NCBI GenBank assembly: GCA_044426235.1
Contig: JAWXUS010000004.1
Coordinates: forward strand, 1-64,000
DNA from: JAGHEK01 sp044426235
GTDB lineage: Bacteria; Bacillota; Clostridia; Peptostreptococcales; Peptostreptococcaceae
Direction of reading: 5' to 3'
Length of the DNA: 64,000 nucleotides
Of this stretch, positions 16,232 to 23,955 are shown in pieces. The notes beneath the pieces were generated by a model. The model was given only the letters and a program-made list of their open reading frames with translations. It did not search any database and had not been told where the DNA came from. Every line of letters starts with the position of its first letter. The first letter of the stretch is position 1. The position numbers were made by a program, and so were the translations under genes.

Positions 16232-16498
16232 ATGAGAACGCATATAGAAGAAAGAGCAGTTATAGTTGCTAAGTATATATTACAAAGACATACTACGGTT
16301 AGACAAACTGCAAAAAATTTCGGGGTAAGTAAAAGTACCATACACAAAGATATAACAGAAAGGCTTGTGGAATTAAATCCACATTTAGCGCTTGAAGTAA
16401 AAGAAGTTCTTGAAAAAAATAAATCTGAAAGACATATTAGAGGGGGAATGGCAACCAAATTAAAATATAAAAAAAGGCTGTCTAAGGGTACAGAATAA
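16232..16498 (+). CDS. spoIIID: Sporulation transcriptional regulator SpoIIID
   Basis: Small DNA-binding regulator of the sporulation mother cell that activates or represses many sigma-E genes. The 88 residues contain a helix-turn-helix at about 22-43 (TVRQTAKNFGVSKSTIHKDI) followed by a basic C-terminal helix. Length and sequence pattern are typical. GGGAGG lies 5 bases before the ATG. The spoIIID-mbl order is conserved in Bacilli and Clostridia. The stop codon sits in the loop of the following terminator. Confidence 0.96.
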   Translation: MRTHIEERAVIVAKYILQRHTTVRQTAKNFGVSKSTIHKDITERLVELNPHLALEVKEVLEKNKSERHIRGGMATKLKYKKRLSKGTE

Positions 16499-16519
16499 AA
16501 TCTGTATCTTTTTTTTTGT
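16486..16519 (+). terminator. Terminator overlapping the end of spoIIID
   Basis: GGTACAGA pairs with TCTGTATC around a loop that contains the spoIIID stop codon, followed by nine T. Confidence 0.75.
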
Positions 16520-16612
16520 TGACTTAATCTATTTTTTTATATATTTTGTATAATAGAGAATATTAAAATTAATGGATTAAAAAATAGATATTATGTGTAA
16601 GGAGTGAAAATT

Positions 16613-17623
16613 ATGACTAGGGCTGATATAGGAATTGATTTAGGAACAGCAAATGTTATGATATATATTAGTAAAAAAGGGATTGTGCTTGATGAACCCT
16701 CAGTAGTATCAATTGATACTAGAAATAAAGAAGTAATTGCAATAGGACATGATGCAAAAAAAATGATAGGTAAAACACCAGGTTATATAGAGACTATAAG
16801 GCCAATTAGAGATGGGGTAATTTCAAATTTTAGTGCAACAGAGTCGATGTTAAAGCATTTTATCGAAAGAGTTTTAGATAAAAAAGGTCTGGGAATTTAT
16901 TTTATGCCTCGTATAATGGTTTGTGTTCCTAGTGGTTTAACTGATATAGAAAGAAGAGCCGTTGAACAAGCTACAAAAGGTGCAGGAGCTAGAGAAGTAT
17001 ATATCATAGAAGAAACTATCGCAGCAGCAGTTGGTGCAGGAGTTGATATATCTGAAGCTAATGGACGTATGATAATTGATATTGGTGGAGGAACAACGGA
17101 TATAGCAGTTATATCATTAGGTGGGATAGTTGAATTTGAATCTCTAAAAATTGCAGGAGACAAATTTGATGATGAAATAGTTAAATATGTAAAGGATAAG
17201 CATAATGTTTTAATTGGAGATAAGAGTGCAGAAAAATTAAAAATAAACATAGGTAAAGTTTATGGAGATTTTTATGGTGAAGCTATGGTTGGGGGTCGTG
17301 ACGTTATAACTAGACTTCCAAAAGGAGTAAATATAACTTCTTATGAAATAAATAAAGCACTTGATAGAAGTGTTAATACTATAATTTCAACAATTAGAAA
17401 AGTAATGGATAAGACTCCGCCAGAATTAATTTCTGATATTGCAGAAACAGGGATAGTTTTAACGGGAGGAGGGGCACTTCTTAGAGGTTTAGCAGAAAAG
17501 ATTGAATACAATCTTAAGACTCAAGTTATAGTGCCTGAAAATCCAACTACGTGTGTTGCAAAAGGTACTGGAGAAACTCTAAATTCATTAGATTTACTTA
17601 AAATTGCAAAAGGAAACAAATAA
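16613..17623 (+). CDS. mbl: MreB-family cell-shape protein Mbl
   Basis: Bacterial actin homologue that forms membrane-associated filaments guiding cell-wall synthesis. The N-terminus has phosphate-1 motif DIGIDLGTANV; phosphate-2 and connect motifs (MIIDIGGGTTDIAVI, near 157) and the adenosine motif (GIVLTGGGALLRGL, near 280) are intact. Length is 336 residues. I start at ATG 16613 behind AAGGAG; an upstream in-frame GTG at 16604 overlaps that site. The choice of Mbl over MreB rests on its position next to spoIIID and the absence of mreC/mreD here. Confidence 0.9.
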   Translation: MTRADIGIDLGTANVMIYISKKGIVLDEPSVVSIDTRNKEVIAIGHDAKKMIGKTPGYIETIRPIRDGVISNFSATESMLKHFIERVLDKKGLGIYFMPRIMVCVPSGLTDIERRAVEQATKGAGAREVYIIEETIAAAVGAGVDISEANGRMIIDIGGGTTDIAVISLGGIVEFESLKIAGDKFDDEIVKYVKDKHNVLIGDKSAEKLKINIGKVYGDFYGEAMVGGRDVITRLPKGVNITSYEINKALDRSVNTIISTIRKVMDKTPPELISDIAETGIVLTGGGALLRGLAEKIEYNLKTQVIVPENPTTCVAKGTGETLNSLDLLKIAKGNK

Positions 17624-17647
17624 ATCTCGCTATTTGCGAGATTTTTT
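17624..17647. terminator. Bidirectional terminator between mbl and yyaC
   Basis: The stem AATCTCGC with GCGAGATT is followed by T on the plus strand and preceded by A-rich sequence, serving the convergent mbl and yyaC genes. Confidence 0.8.
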
Positions 17648-18155
17648 ATGTTGCAAGTAATATTGATAAAGATATTATTTCTGCAAGTTCTAAGACAAAA
17701 CTAAGTCTAACATTATTAAATGAAAATTTATTATTTTCATCAATTTTATCAACTATTCCAACTATTGAATGGTGGCCAATTTGAGGAAGTTTTTTACCAA
17801 CACCCTTTCCTGGAAGTATTGGTCCCTCTCTTATTTGAATGGCACCTATACTGCTTTTTGAACCAAGACAAGCATCAATTGCAAGAAAATTTCCTTTTGT
17901 GTGAGTTTTTTTAATTTCTTCAATTGATTCAGTTATATTAAGTGCGTGGATTGGGTTTTCTAAAGTACCGTAAACAGGATATTTGAAATCGCTATTTTTT
18001 AACATAGTACCAACTAATGGCCCAAGAGAATCGCCAATAGCTCTATCGGTTCCTATACAAACTATAATAAGATCATCATCTATTAGATTCTTTAAAGTTG
18101 AGCTTAAAACTTGAACTACATTTTCTTTTTTATAATTTATTTTAGCTAAGTACAT
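17646..18155 (-). CDS. yyaC: Spore protease-like protein YyaC
   Basis: A 169-residue member of the YyaC family, related to the germination protease GPR and conserved in spore formers; its substrate is not established. The nucleotide-like signature VCIGTDRAIGDSLGPLVG (near residue 31) and the acidic FLAIDACLG motif (near 89) are characteristic. The reverse strand carries AGGGGTGA just before the ATG. It is convergent with mbl and divergent from the SAM riboswitch-metK unit. Confidence 0.88.
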   Translation of the reverse strand: MYLAKINYKKENVVQVLSSTLKNLIDDDLIIVCIGTDRAIGDSLGPLVGTMLKNSDFKYPVYGTLENPIHALNITESIEEIKKTHTKGNFLAIDACLGSKSSIGAIQIREGPILPGKGVGKKLPQIGHHSIVGIVDKIDENNKFSFNNVRLSFVLELAEIISLSILLAT

Positions 18156-18283
18156 AGACTCACCCCTTCAAGGAATTATATGAATTTTTATTATCAAAAA
18201 GAACAAAGTTATTAATTATATAATTTGCAAAATTACGAATAAAAATTAATTAGAATAAAAAATAATATTTTAAAAATAAATTA

Positions 18284-18312
18284 TTGACAAAAAATGTTAC
18301 ATATAGTAATAT
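18284..18312 (+). promoter_or_regulatory. metK riboswitch promoter
   Basis: TTGACA at 18284-18289 and TAATAT at 18307-18312 with a 17-base spacer. The expected start lies about 30 bases before the SAM aptamer. The remaining bases between yyaC and this promoter (18156-18283) are AT-rich with no other feature seen. Confidence 0.75.
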
Positions 18313-18347
18313 TGATTTGTTCTTAAAAATGAATATTATCTTGATTT

Positions 18348-18507
18348 ACCTTATCAAGAGTGACGGAGGGATAGGCCCTGTGAAGTCCAGCAACCACCCA
18401 TTAAGGGAAGGTGCTAAATCCTACAAAACTATTATAGTTTTGAAAGATGAGGTTAGTTAATTTACGTATATAAATTAACGCCTCTTCTTAATTGAAGGGG
18501 CGTTTTT
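18348..18507 (+). ncRNA. SAM-I (S-box) riboswitch with terminator platform
   Basis: The aptamer spans 18348-18453. P1 is ACCTTATC (18348-18355) with GATGAGGT (18446-18453), and the SAM-I core reads AGAGTGACGGAGGGA, GGCCCTGTGAAGTCC, GCAACC and AAGGTGCTAAATCC. The expression platform is a terminator, ACGCCTCTTC with GAAGGGGCGT (18478-18503) and a T run. An antiterminator pairs GAGGTTAGTTAATT (from 18449) with AATTAACGCCTC (to 18484). Bound SAM should favour termination before metK. Confidence 0.96.
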
Positions 18508-18557
18508 TGGTAAAGGGGCTAACTTTAAAATTACTTAAAATCGGGAGGAAATTAATT

Positions 18558-19742
18558 ATGGCAAGACATTTATTTACATCTGAATCAGTAACTGAGGGGC
18601 ATCCAGATAAAATCTGTGATCAAATATCGGATTCAATATTAGATGCATTACTTGAAAAGGATCCATCTGCAAGGGTTGCTTGTGAAACAACTGTAACTAC
18701 AGGTTTAGTACTTGTTGCAGGAGAAATAACTACTAGTACTTATGTTGATATACCAAGGTTAGTAAGAGAAACTGTAAGAGAAATAGGATATGATAGAGCA
18801 AAATATGGATTTGACTGTGATACTTGTTCAGTTATAACTTCAATTGATGAACAATCAAGTGATATAGCACAAGGAGTTGATGAGGCTCTTGAAAATAGAG
18901 AAGGACAAAATGCAGAAGAAGAAATTGAAAAAGTAGGAGCAGGTGACCAAGGAATAATGTTTGGATTTGCTTGTAACGAAACTGAAGAGTTAATGCCTCT
19001 TCCGATATCTCTTGCACATAAATTAGCAAGAAAATTAACTGAAGTTAGAAAAAGCGGAGAATTAGCTTACTTAAGACCTGATGGAAAAACTCAAGTAACA
19101 GTTGAGTACGATGGAAATACTCCAGTTAGAGTTCATACAGTTTTAATATCTAGCCAACACGGTGAAGATGTTACAAATGAAACTATAAGAAAAGATTTAA
19201 TAGAAAAAGTTATCAAAGCAGTAATACCTGCTGATTTACTTGATGAAGAAACTATATTCTACATAAATCCAACAGGAAGATTTGTTGTTGGAGGACCTCA
19301 AGGGGATACAGGTCTTACTGGTAGAAAAATAATAATAGATACTTACGGTGGATATTCAAGACATGGAGGAGGAGCTTTCTCAGGAAAAGATCCAACAAAG
19401 GTTGATAGATCTGCTGCATATGCTGCAAGATACGTTGCTAAAAACATTGTTGCTGCAGGACTTGCAAGTAAGTGTGAAATAGAACTTGCTTATGCTATAG
19501 GTGTTGCAAAGCCACTTTCAATATTTGTTGATACATTTGGAACTGGAACTGTTTCTGATGAAAAACTTATTGAACTTATAAACAATAACTTTGATTTAAG
19601 GCCAGGAGCAATAATTAGGGATTTAGATTTAAGAAAGCCAATGTACAAAAAAGTTGCGGCTTATGGACACTTCGGTAGAAATGATTTAGATTTACCGTGG
19701 GAAAGAACTGATAAAGTAGAAATACTTAAAAGTCAAGCTTAA
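18558..19742 (+). CDS. metK: S-adenosylmethionine synthase MetK
   Basis: Makes S-adenosylmethionine from methionine and ATP. The 394 residues carry the N-terminal GHPDKICDQISD motif, the GAGDQGIMFGFA ATP-binding motif near 116 and the GGGAFSGKDPTKVDRSAAY loop near 260. I start at ATG 18558 behind GGGAGG; the longer in-frame reading from 18492 begins inside the riboswitch terminator. Its product is the ligand of the SAM-I riboswitch in its leader, so this is direct feedback control. Confidence 0.98.
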   Translation: MARHLFTSESVTEGHPDKICDQISDSILDALLEKDPSARVACETTVTTGLVLVAGEITTSTYVDIPRLVRETVREIGYDRAKYGFDCDTCSVITSIDEQSSDIAQGVDEALENREGQNAEEEIEKVGAGDQGIMFGFACNETEELMPLPISLAHKLARKLTEVRKSGELAYLRPDGKTQVTVEYDGNTPVRVHTVLISSQHGEDVTNETIRKDLIEKVIKAVIPADLLDEETIFYINPTGRFVVGGPQGDTGLTGRKIIIDTYGGYSRHGGGAFSGKDPTKVDRSAAYAARYVAKNIVAAGLASKCEIELAYAIGVAKPLSIFVDTFGTGTVSDEKLIELINNNFDLRPGAIIRDLDLRKPMYKKVAAYGHFGRNDLDLPWERTDKVEILKSQA

Positions 19743-19747
19743 TTTAT

Positions 19748-19782
19748 AGAACTATCTTCAATTTTTGAAGATAGTTTTTTTA
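19748..19782 (+). terminator. Terminator after metK
   Basis: The stem AACTATCTTCAA with TTGAAGATAGTT is followed by a T run. Confidence 0.88.
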
Positions 19783-19858
19783 TATATTTTAAAGAGTTTT
19801 GTATAATATATGAAATAGTTGTATAATATTATAAATAATATTATTGTAGGAGAAACTT

Positions 19859-22057
19859 ATGGAAAAATTAGATGGAATGATCAATGATATAGTCTTTAGA
19901 AATGAAGAAAATGGCTTTACGATAGCACAATTATCAAATTCTTCAGAAGATATTTGTATTGTTGGTTGTATGCCAACTATACAAATAGGTGAGAGCATTG
20001 AAGTTGAAGGTAAATGGACAAATCATCAAAAATTTGGACTTCAATTTCAAGTAAGTAGTTTTATGCCTGTAACCCCTTCATCAGTTGAAGGAATATATGT
20101 TTATTTATCTTCAGGTATGATCAATGGTGTTGGTGAGAAAATGGCCAAAAAAATAATTGATAAGTTTGGAGTAGATACTCTTAATGTAATTCAAAATGAA
20201 CCAGAAAAATTAACAGAGATAGAGGGCATCGGTAAGAAAAAAATAGAACAAATAATAAAAAGTTATGAAGAGGACCGTGAACTTAGAAATATAATAATTA
20301 CTTTATCTCCATATGGAATAACACCGGCTTATTGCCTTAAAATATATAAGAAGTACAAAGAAAATGCAATTAGTATAATAAATGAAAATCCATATAGATT
20401 AGCAGATGAAATTTATGGAATAGGATTTAAAATAGCAGATAAAATAGCAGGAAAATTAGGGATTGCAAAAGATTCAGACAAAAGAATTTCACAAGGAATA
20501 ATATATACACTAAGTAATGCGACTACTAATGGACACACTTTCCTACCAAGAAATGAATTAATATTAAATAGCATTAATTTACTTGGAGTAGATAAAATAC
20601 TTGTTGAACAAAATGTTGATTCATTAATGTTTAATAAAAAAATATATATTGAGAGATTTAATAATGAAGAAAATGTTTATTTAATATCATATTATATTTG
20701 TGAGAGTAGTGTTAGTGAAAATATAATTACTCTTTGTAATTATGGTTTTGAAAATTTAAATATTGATATAGATGATGAAATAAAAGTTGTTGAAAAATCA
20801 GAAAATATAGTGCTTGCAAAAAATCAAGTATTAGCAGTTAAAGAGGCTATAAATAGTGGTGTTGTAATAATTACTGGAGGCCCTGGAACCGGTAAAACAA
20901 CTACTATTAACACTATTATAAAAATTTTTGAAAATAATAAAAAGAAGGTTATGCTTTGTGCACCAACTGGACGTGCAGCTAAAAGAATGAGTGAGACTTC
21001 AGGGCGAGAGGCCAAAACTATACATAGATTACTTGAAATGGAAAAAGGAGCAGAAGGTTCTGGATTTACATTTTTTAAAGATGAAGACTCACCACTTGAA
21101 TGTGATGTGATAATTATAGATGAAGTTTCTATGGTTGATATTCATTTGATGTTTAGTTTATTAAAGGCAATTTCTGTTGGAACAAGAGTTATTTTTGTTG
21201 GAGATAGTGATCAATTACCATCAGTTGGAGCAGGAAATGTATTAGCAGATTTAATTGAATCAAAGGTTGTTAAAACTGTTAAATTAATAGAAATATTTAG
21301 GCAAGCAAGCGAAAGTATGATAGTTATTAATGCCCATCAAATAAATAAGGGACAACCTCTTTATTTAAATAAAAGAGATAAAGACTTTTTCTTTATAAAA
21401 ACTGAAAGTGAAAAAGATACGATAGATGAAATTGTAAATTTAGTACAAAATAGACTTCCAACATATTATGGAGTAGATAAAATTAAAGATATACAAATAC
21501 TTTCTACAATGAGAAAAGGTGATGTTGGGGTTACTAATTTGAATATGGAAGTGCAAAAAGTAGTTAATAAAAAAGAATCTTATAAAATTGAAGAGAGTTT
21601 TCAAAATAGGATTTTAAGGGTTGGCGATAAAGTTATGCAAATAAAGAATAATTACCAAAAAAAATGGGAAAGTGGATCTGAAAAAGGAGAAGGAGTTTTT
21701 AATGGTGATATAGGCTTTATTGAATACATAGATAAAGACAAAAAAACTATTTTAGTTGCTTTTGATGATAAGAGTGTTAAGTATAAGTATGAAGAACTTG
21801 ATGAATTAGACCATAGTTTTTGTACTACAATTCATAAAAGTCAAGGAAGTGAATTTCCAGTTGTTATAATGCCTATTTGTTGGGCGCCTCCTATGTTACT
21901 TAGTAGAAATATTTTATATACAGGAGTAACTCGTGCTAAAAAATTAGTAGTATTAGTTGGTGAGGCTAAATACTTAGATTATATGGTACAAAATAATAGA
22001 ACCAATAAAAGATATTCAAATTTATCTAATAAGTTAATTTCTATGGTTAGCAAATAG
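19859..22057 (+). CDS. recD2: RecD2-type 5'-3' DNA helicase
   Basis: SF1B helicase that acts without RecBC; in other Firmicutes it helps replication forks and mismatch repair. The 732-residue protein has an N-terminal OB/helix-hairpin-helix region (TEIEGIGKKKIEQII near 120), Walker A GGPGTGKTTT near residue 340, the DEVSMVD motif II near 421, and the C-terminal motif VI region with FCTTIHKSQGSEF and GVTRAKKLVVLVG. TAGGAG precedes the ATG. It is followed after 7 bases by comFC, the same pairing seen in other clostridia. Confidence 0.94.
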   Translation: MEKLDGMINDIVFRNEENGFTIAQLSNSSEDICIVGCMPTIQIGESIEVEGKWTNHQKFGLQFQVSSFMPVTPSSVEGIYVYLSSGMINGVGEKMAKKIIDKFGVDTLNVIQNEPEKLTEIEGIGKKKIEQIIKSYEEDRELRNIIITLSPYGITPAYCLKIYKKYKENAISIINENPYRLADEIYGIGFKIADKIAGKLGIAKDSDKRISQGIIYTLSNATTNGHTFLPRNELILNSINLLGVDKILVEQNVDSLMFNKKIYIERFNNEENVYLISYYICESSVSENIITLCNYGFENLNIDIDDEIKVVEKSENIVLAKNQVLAVKEAINSGVVIITGGPGTGKTTTINTIIKIFENNKKKVMLCAPTGRAAKRMSETSGREAKTIHRLLEMEKGAEGSGFTFFKDEDSPLECDVIIIDEVSMVDIHLMFSLLKAISVGTRVIFVGDSDQLPSVGAGNVLADLIESKVVKTVKLIEIFRQASESMIVINAHQINKGQPLYLNKRDKDFFFIKTESEKDTIDEIVNLVQNRLPTYYGVDKIKDIQILSTMRKGDVGVTNLNMEVQKVVNKKESYKIEESFQNRILRVGDKVMQIKNNYQKKWESGSEKGEGVFNGDIGFIEYIDKDKKTILVAFDDKSVKYKYEELDELDHSFCTTIHKSQGSEFPVVIMPICWAPPMLLSRNILYTGVTRAKKLVVLVGEAKYLDYMVQNNRTNKRYSNLSNKLISMVSK

Positions 22058-22064
22058 GAGGAAT

Positions 22065-22793
22065 ATGAAAGAGCTATTAAAAGAAATTTTAGAAATTATT
22101 TATCCAAAAAATATAACTTGTTTATTGTGTTTTGATCCAATAAAAAAAGATAATACTTATTCTTTATGTAAAAGCTGTTTTAATGAATTGAAATTTATAA
22201 AAGATGGCTGTTTTAGATGTGGAAGAAATATAATAAATTCATATTCAGAAGAAATATTAGTTGATAAATGTATATTTTGTAGTAAAAAATCATTTGATTT
22301 TGAGAGAAATATTTCGTGTATTGAATATGATAATTTATCAAAAAAGTTTATATTTGATTTAAAATATAGAAATAAAACCTACATAACAGAATATATTTCA
22401 AAAATTATGCTTGAAAAATTAGATTTCGAAGGAATAAAGTATGATTATATTCTTTGTGTACCACTTCATAAAAAACGACTTAAATCGAGAGGATTTAATC
22501 AAGCGAAAAAAATTGCAGAGTACTTAAGTGAACTTGTGCAAATTGAGTTTTTAGACATATTAAAAAGAAATAAAAACACTAAAAGATTATTTACTTTAGA
22601 TGCTAAAAATAGAGAAAAAGAACTTAAAAGTGTTTTTGATATAGAAAACGGTGAAATTTTGGAAAATAAAAATATTTTAATAGTTGATGATATATTTACA
22701 ACTGGTTCAACAGTTAATGAAATAAGTAAAGCTTTAAGTAATTATTCAGTAGGGAAAATATATACTATAACTTTTATAACAAAATCTGTATAA
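22065..22793 (+). CDS. comFC: ComF family protein (amidophosphoribosyltransferase-like)
   Basis: Late-competence-type protein linked to handling of single-stranded DNA during uptake and to fork repair; its exact chemistry is unresolved. The N-terminus has four-cysteine zinc-finger pairs (CLLC, CKSC, CFRCG and CIFC). The C-terminal phosphoribosyltransferase fold carries the PRPP loop ILIVDDIFTTGSTVNE near residue 205 and the KSRGFNQAKKIAEYL helix. The 242-residue length is normal. It follows recD2 with a TAGGAGG site and precedes the raiA RNA. Confidence 0.9.
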   Translation: MKELLKEILEIIYPKNITCLLCFDPIKKDNTYSLCKSCFNELKFIKDGCFRCGRNIINSYSEEILVDKCIFCSKKSFDFERNISCIEYDNLSKKFIFDLKYRNKTYITEYISKIMLEKLDFEGIKYDYILCVPLHKKRLKSRGFNQAKKIAEYLSELVQIEFLDILKRNKNTKRLFTLDAKNREKELKSVFDIENGEILENKNILIVDDIFTTGSTVNEISKALSNYSVGKIYTITFITKSV

Positions 22794-22821
22794 AACTTTA
22801 TTACGTATAAATAAATTTATA

Positions 22822-22850
22822 TTGACATAATTAAAATAACAATATATTAT
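22822..22850 (+). promoter_or_regulatory. Promoter of the raiA RNA
   Basis: TTGACA at 22822-22827 and TATTAT at 22845-22850 with an exact 17-base spacer, placing the transcript start near 22857 at the edge of the structured RNA. This is a strong housekeeping-type promoter. Confidence 0.75.
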
Positions 22851-22856
22851 AATTAA

Positions 22857-23141
22857 TTGTAATATGTTTGAGTAAAGAGTAATTAGCAGAGTCTGACGAA
22901 AATACGAGTATTACCATTTAGGTCTGTGGTTGAAAGTCCAAGCCAGTCGCAGGCAAAGGGATCCACGTAAGTTAATGCTAATAGCTGTGTTAATGATCAT
23001 GGTGCGGCTTAGAGGTAAGTCCTACCGATATTAATCGAGAGAGTCAGTAGTGCGGTAACCCCAAGCAAAATCTCCAGTAGGCGAGTGTGGGGTCAAAAAC
23101 CAGGTCAGCTAAATGTAAGTACCTTTTTAGGTACTTTTTTT
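22857..23141 (+). ncRNA. raiA RNA motif (structured non-coding RNA)
   Basis: About 285 bases of locally GC-richer, structured, non-coding sequence lie between comFC and hpf (raiA), where the raiA RNA motif is found in Firmicutes. Conserved-looking blocks include GGTCTGTGGTTGAAAGTCC, CAGTCGCAGGCAAAGGGATC, GTGCGGTAACCCCAAGC and GTGGGGTCAAAAACCAGGT. It has its own promoter and ends in a terminator stem AAGTACC with GGTACTT (23117-23136) plus T run, so it is a separate transcript rather than an hpf leader. The assignment rests on position and length; no covariance search was run. Its function is only partly understood. Confidence 0.8.
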
Positions 23142-23222
23142 GTATAAAAATTTAAGAATATAATAAAAATTTTGGTCAATAATAAAAGATATAAAAAGAT
23201 TAAAATATTTTTTTAAATAAAA

Positions 23223-23250
23223 AAGGGATTTCCTAAGTTCATGTAGAATA
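23223..23250 (+). promoter_or_regulatory. Sigma-H-like promoter of hpf
   Basis: GGGATTT (AGGA-type -35 core at 23225-23228) and GAAT at 23246-23249 are separated by 17 bases, the spacing of the spoVG-type sigma-H promoter. hpf homologues are known to be stress and stationary-phase controlled. The rest of 23142-23294 is AT-rich with nothing else seen. Confidence 0.6.
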
Positions 23251-23294
23251 TATTATTATATACAATTTTTTACTACCAGAAGGGAGTTGTTCTT

Positions 23295-23825
23295 ATGAAA
23301 ATAACTATATCAGGAAAGCAAATTGATTTAACTGATGCAATAAAAGATACCATAAATGAAAAGTTAGATAGATTAGATCATTATTTAACTGAAAATTGCG
23401 AGGTTAAAGTTACTGTAAAAGCTAAAAAAAATAGGCAAACTGTTGAGGTAACAATAATTCCAGTTAATGGGGCGATAATTCGCGCTGAAGATAGTGAAGA
23501 AGATTTATATTCTGCAATAGATGTTGTGTATGATAAATTAAAGGGACAACTTAGAAAGTATAAAAATAAATTACAAGATAGACACCAAAAACACGAAAGT
23601 ATTAGATATGAAAATATAGAAGAAATAGATGAAGTTGAAGAAACTGATGATATAAAGATAGAAAGAATCAAAAAGTTTGATTTAAAGCCTATGTCAGTTG
23701 ATGAGGCAATTCTTCAAATGGAACTTATAGGTCATGAGTTTTATATGTTTAGAAATGAAGATGAAGAAATTGCAGTAGTATACAAAAGACATAGTGGTGG
23801 ATATGGAATATTAGAACAAGAATAG
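23295..23825 (+). CDS. hpf: Ribosome hibernation promoting factor, long form (HPF/RaiA)
   Basis: Binds 30S subunits and drives 70S into inactive 100S dimers when growth slows. The N-terminal 1-100 is the S30AE/YfiA domain (MKITISGKQIDLTDAIKDTI; basic KAKKNRQTVEVTI). A charged linker (about 100-122) leads to the C-terminal dimerisation domain at 123-176 (FDLKPMSVDEAILQMELIGHEFYMFRN). The 176-residue length is typical of the long Firmicute form. AGAAGGGAG precedes the ATG. A sigma-H-like promoter fits control at entry to stationary phase. Confidence 0.96.
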   Translation: MKITISGKQIDLTDAIKDTINEKLDRLDHYLTENCEVKVTVKAKKNRQTVEVTIIPVNGAIIRAEDSEEDLYSAIDVVYDKLKGQLRKYKNKLQDRHQKHESIRYENIEEIDEVEETDDIKIERIKKFDLKPMSVDEAILQMELIGHEFYMFRNEDEEIAVVYKRHSGGYGILEQE

Positions 23826-23828
23826 TAC

Positions 23829-23863
23829 CAAAAAGACTATTGATTTTATCAATAGTCTTTTTG
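23829..23863 (+). terminator. Terminator after hpf
   Basis: AAAAGACTATTGAT and ATCAATAGTCTTTT form a long stem with a 4-base loop and T tail. Confidence 0.88.
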
Positions 23864-23955
23864 TATTGGCAAATATTAATTTTTTTGTAGTAGTGTTAAT
23901 ATTTTTTATTTATGATAAAATAAATATATTAGAAAAATTAAGGAGATGAATAACA

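Noticed and set aside
16519..16554. TTGACT and TATAAT before mbl as one promoter
   Set aside because: The spacer is 24 bases, too long. The TATAAT may be used with another, unrecognised -35, so no promoter is called.
17720..17914. Plus-strand reading inside yyaC
   Set aside because: It is a shadow of the reverse-strand yyaC gene, without a ribosome binding site or family likeness.
22857..23141. RNase P RNA, tmRNA or 6S RNA in the gap after comFC
   Set aside because: The conserved cores of these RNAs are absent. Position before hpf and the overall length point to the raiA motif.
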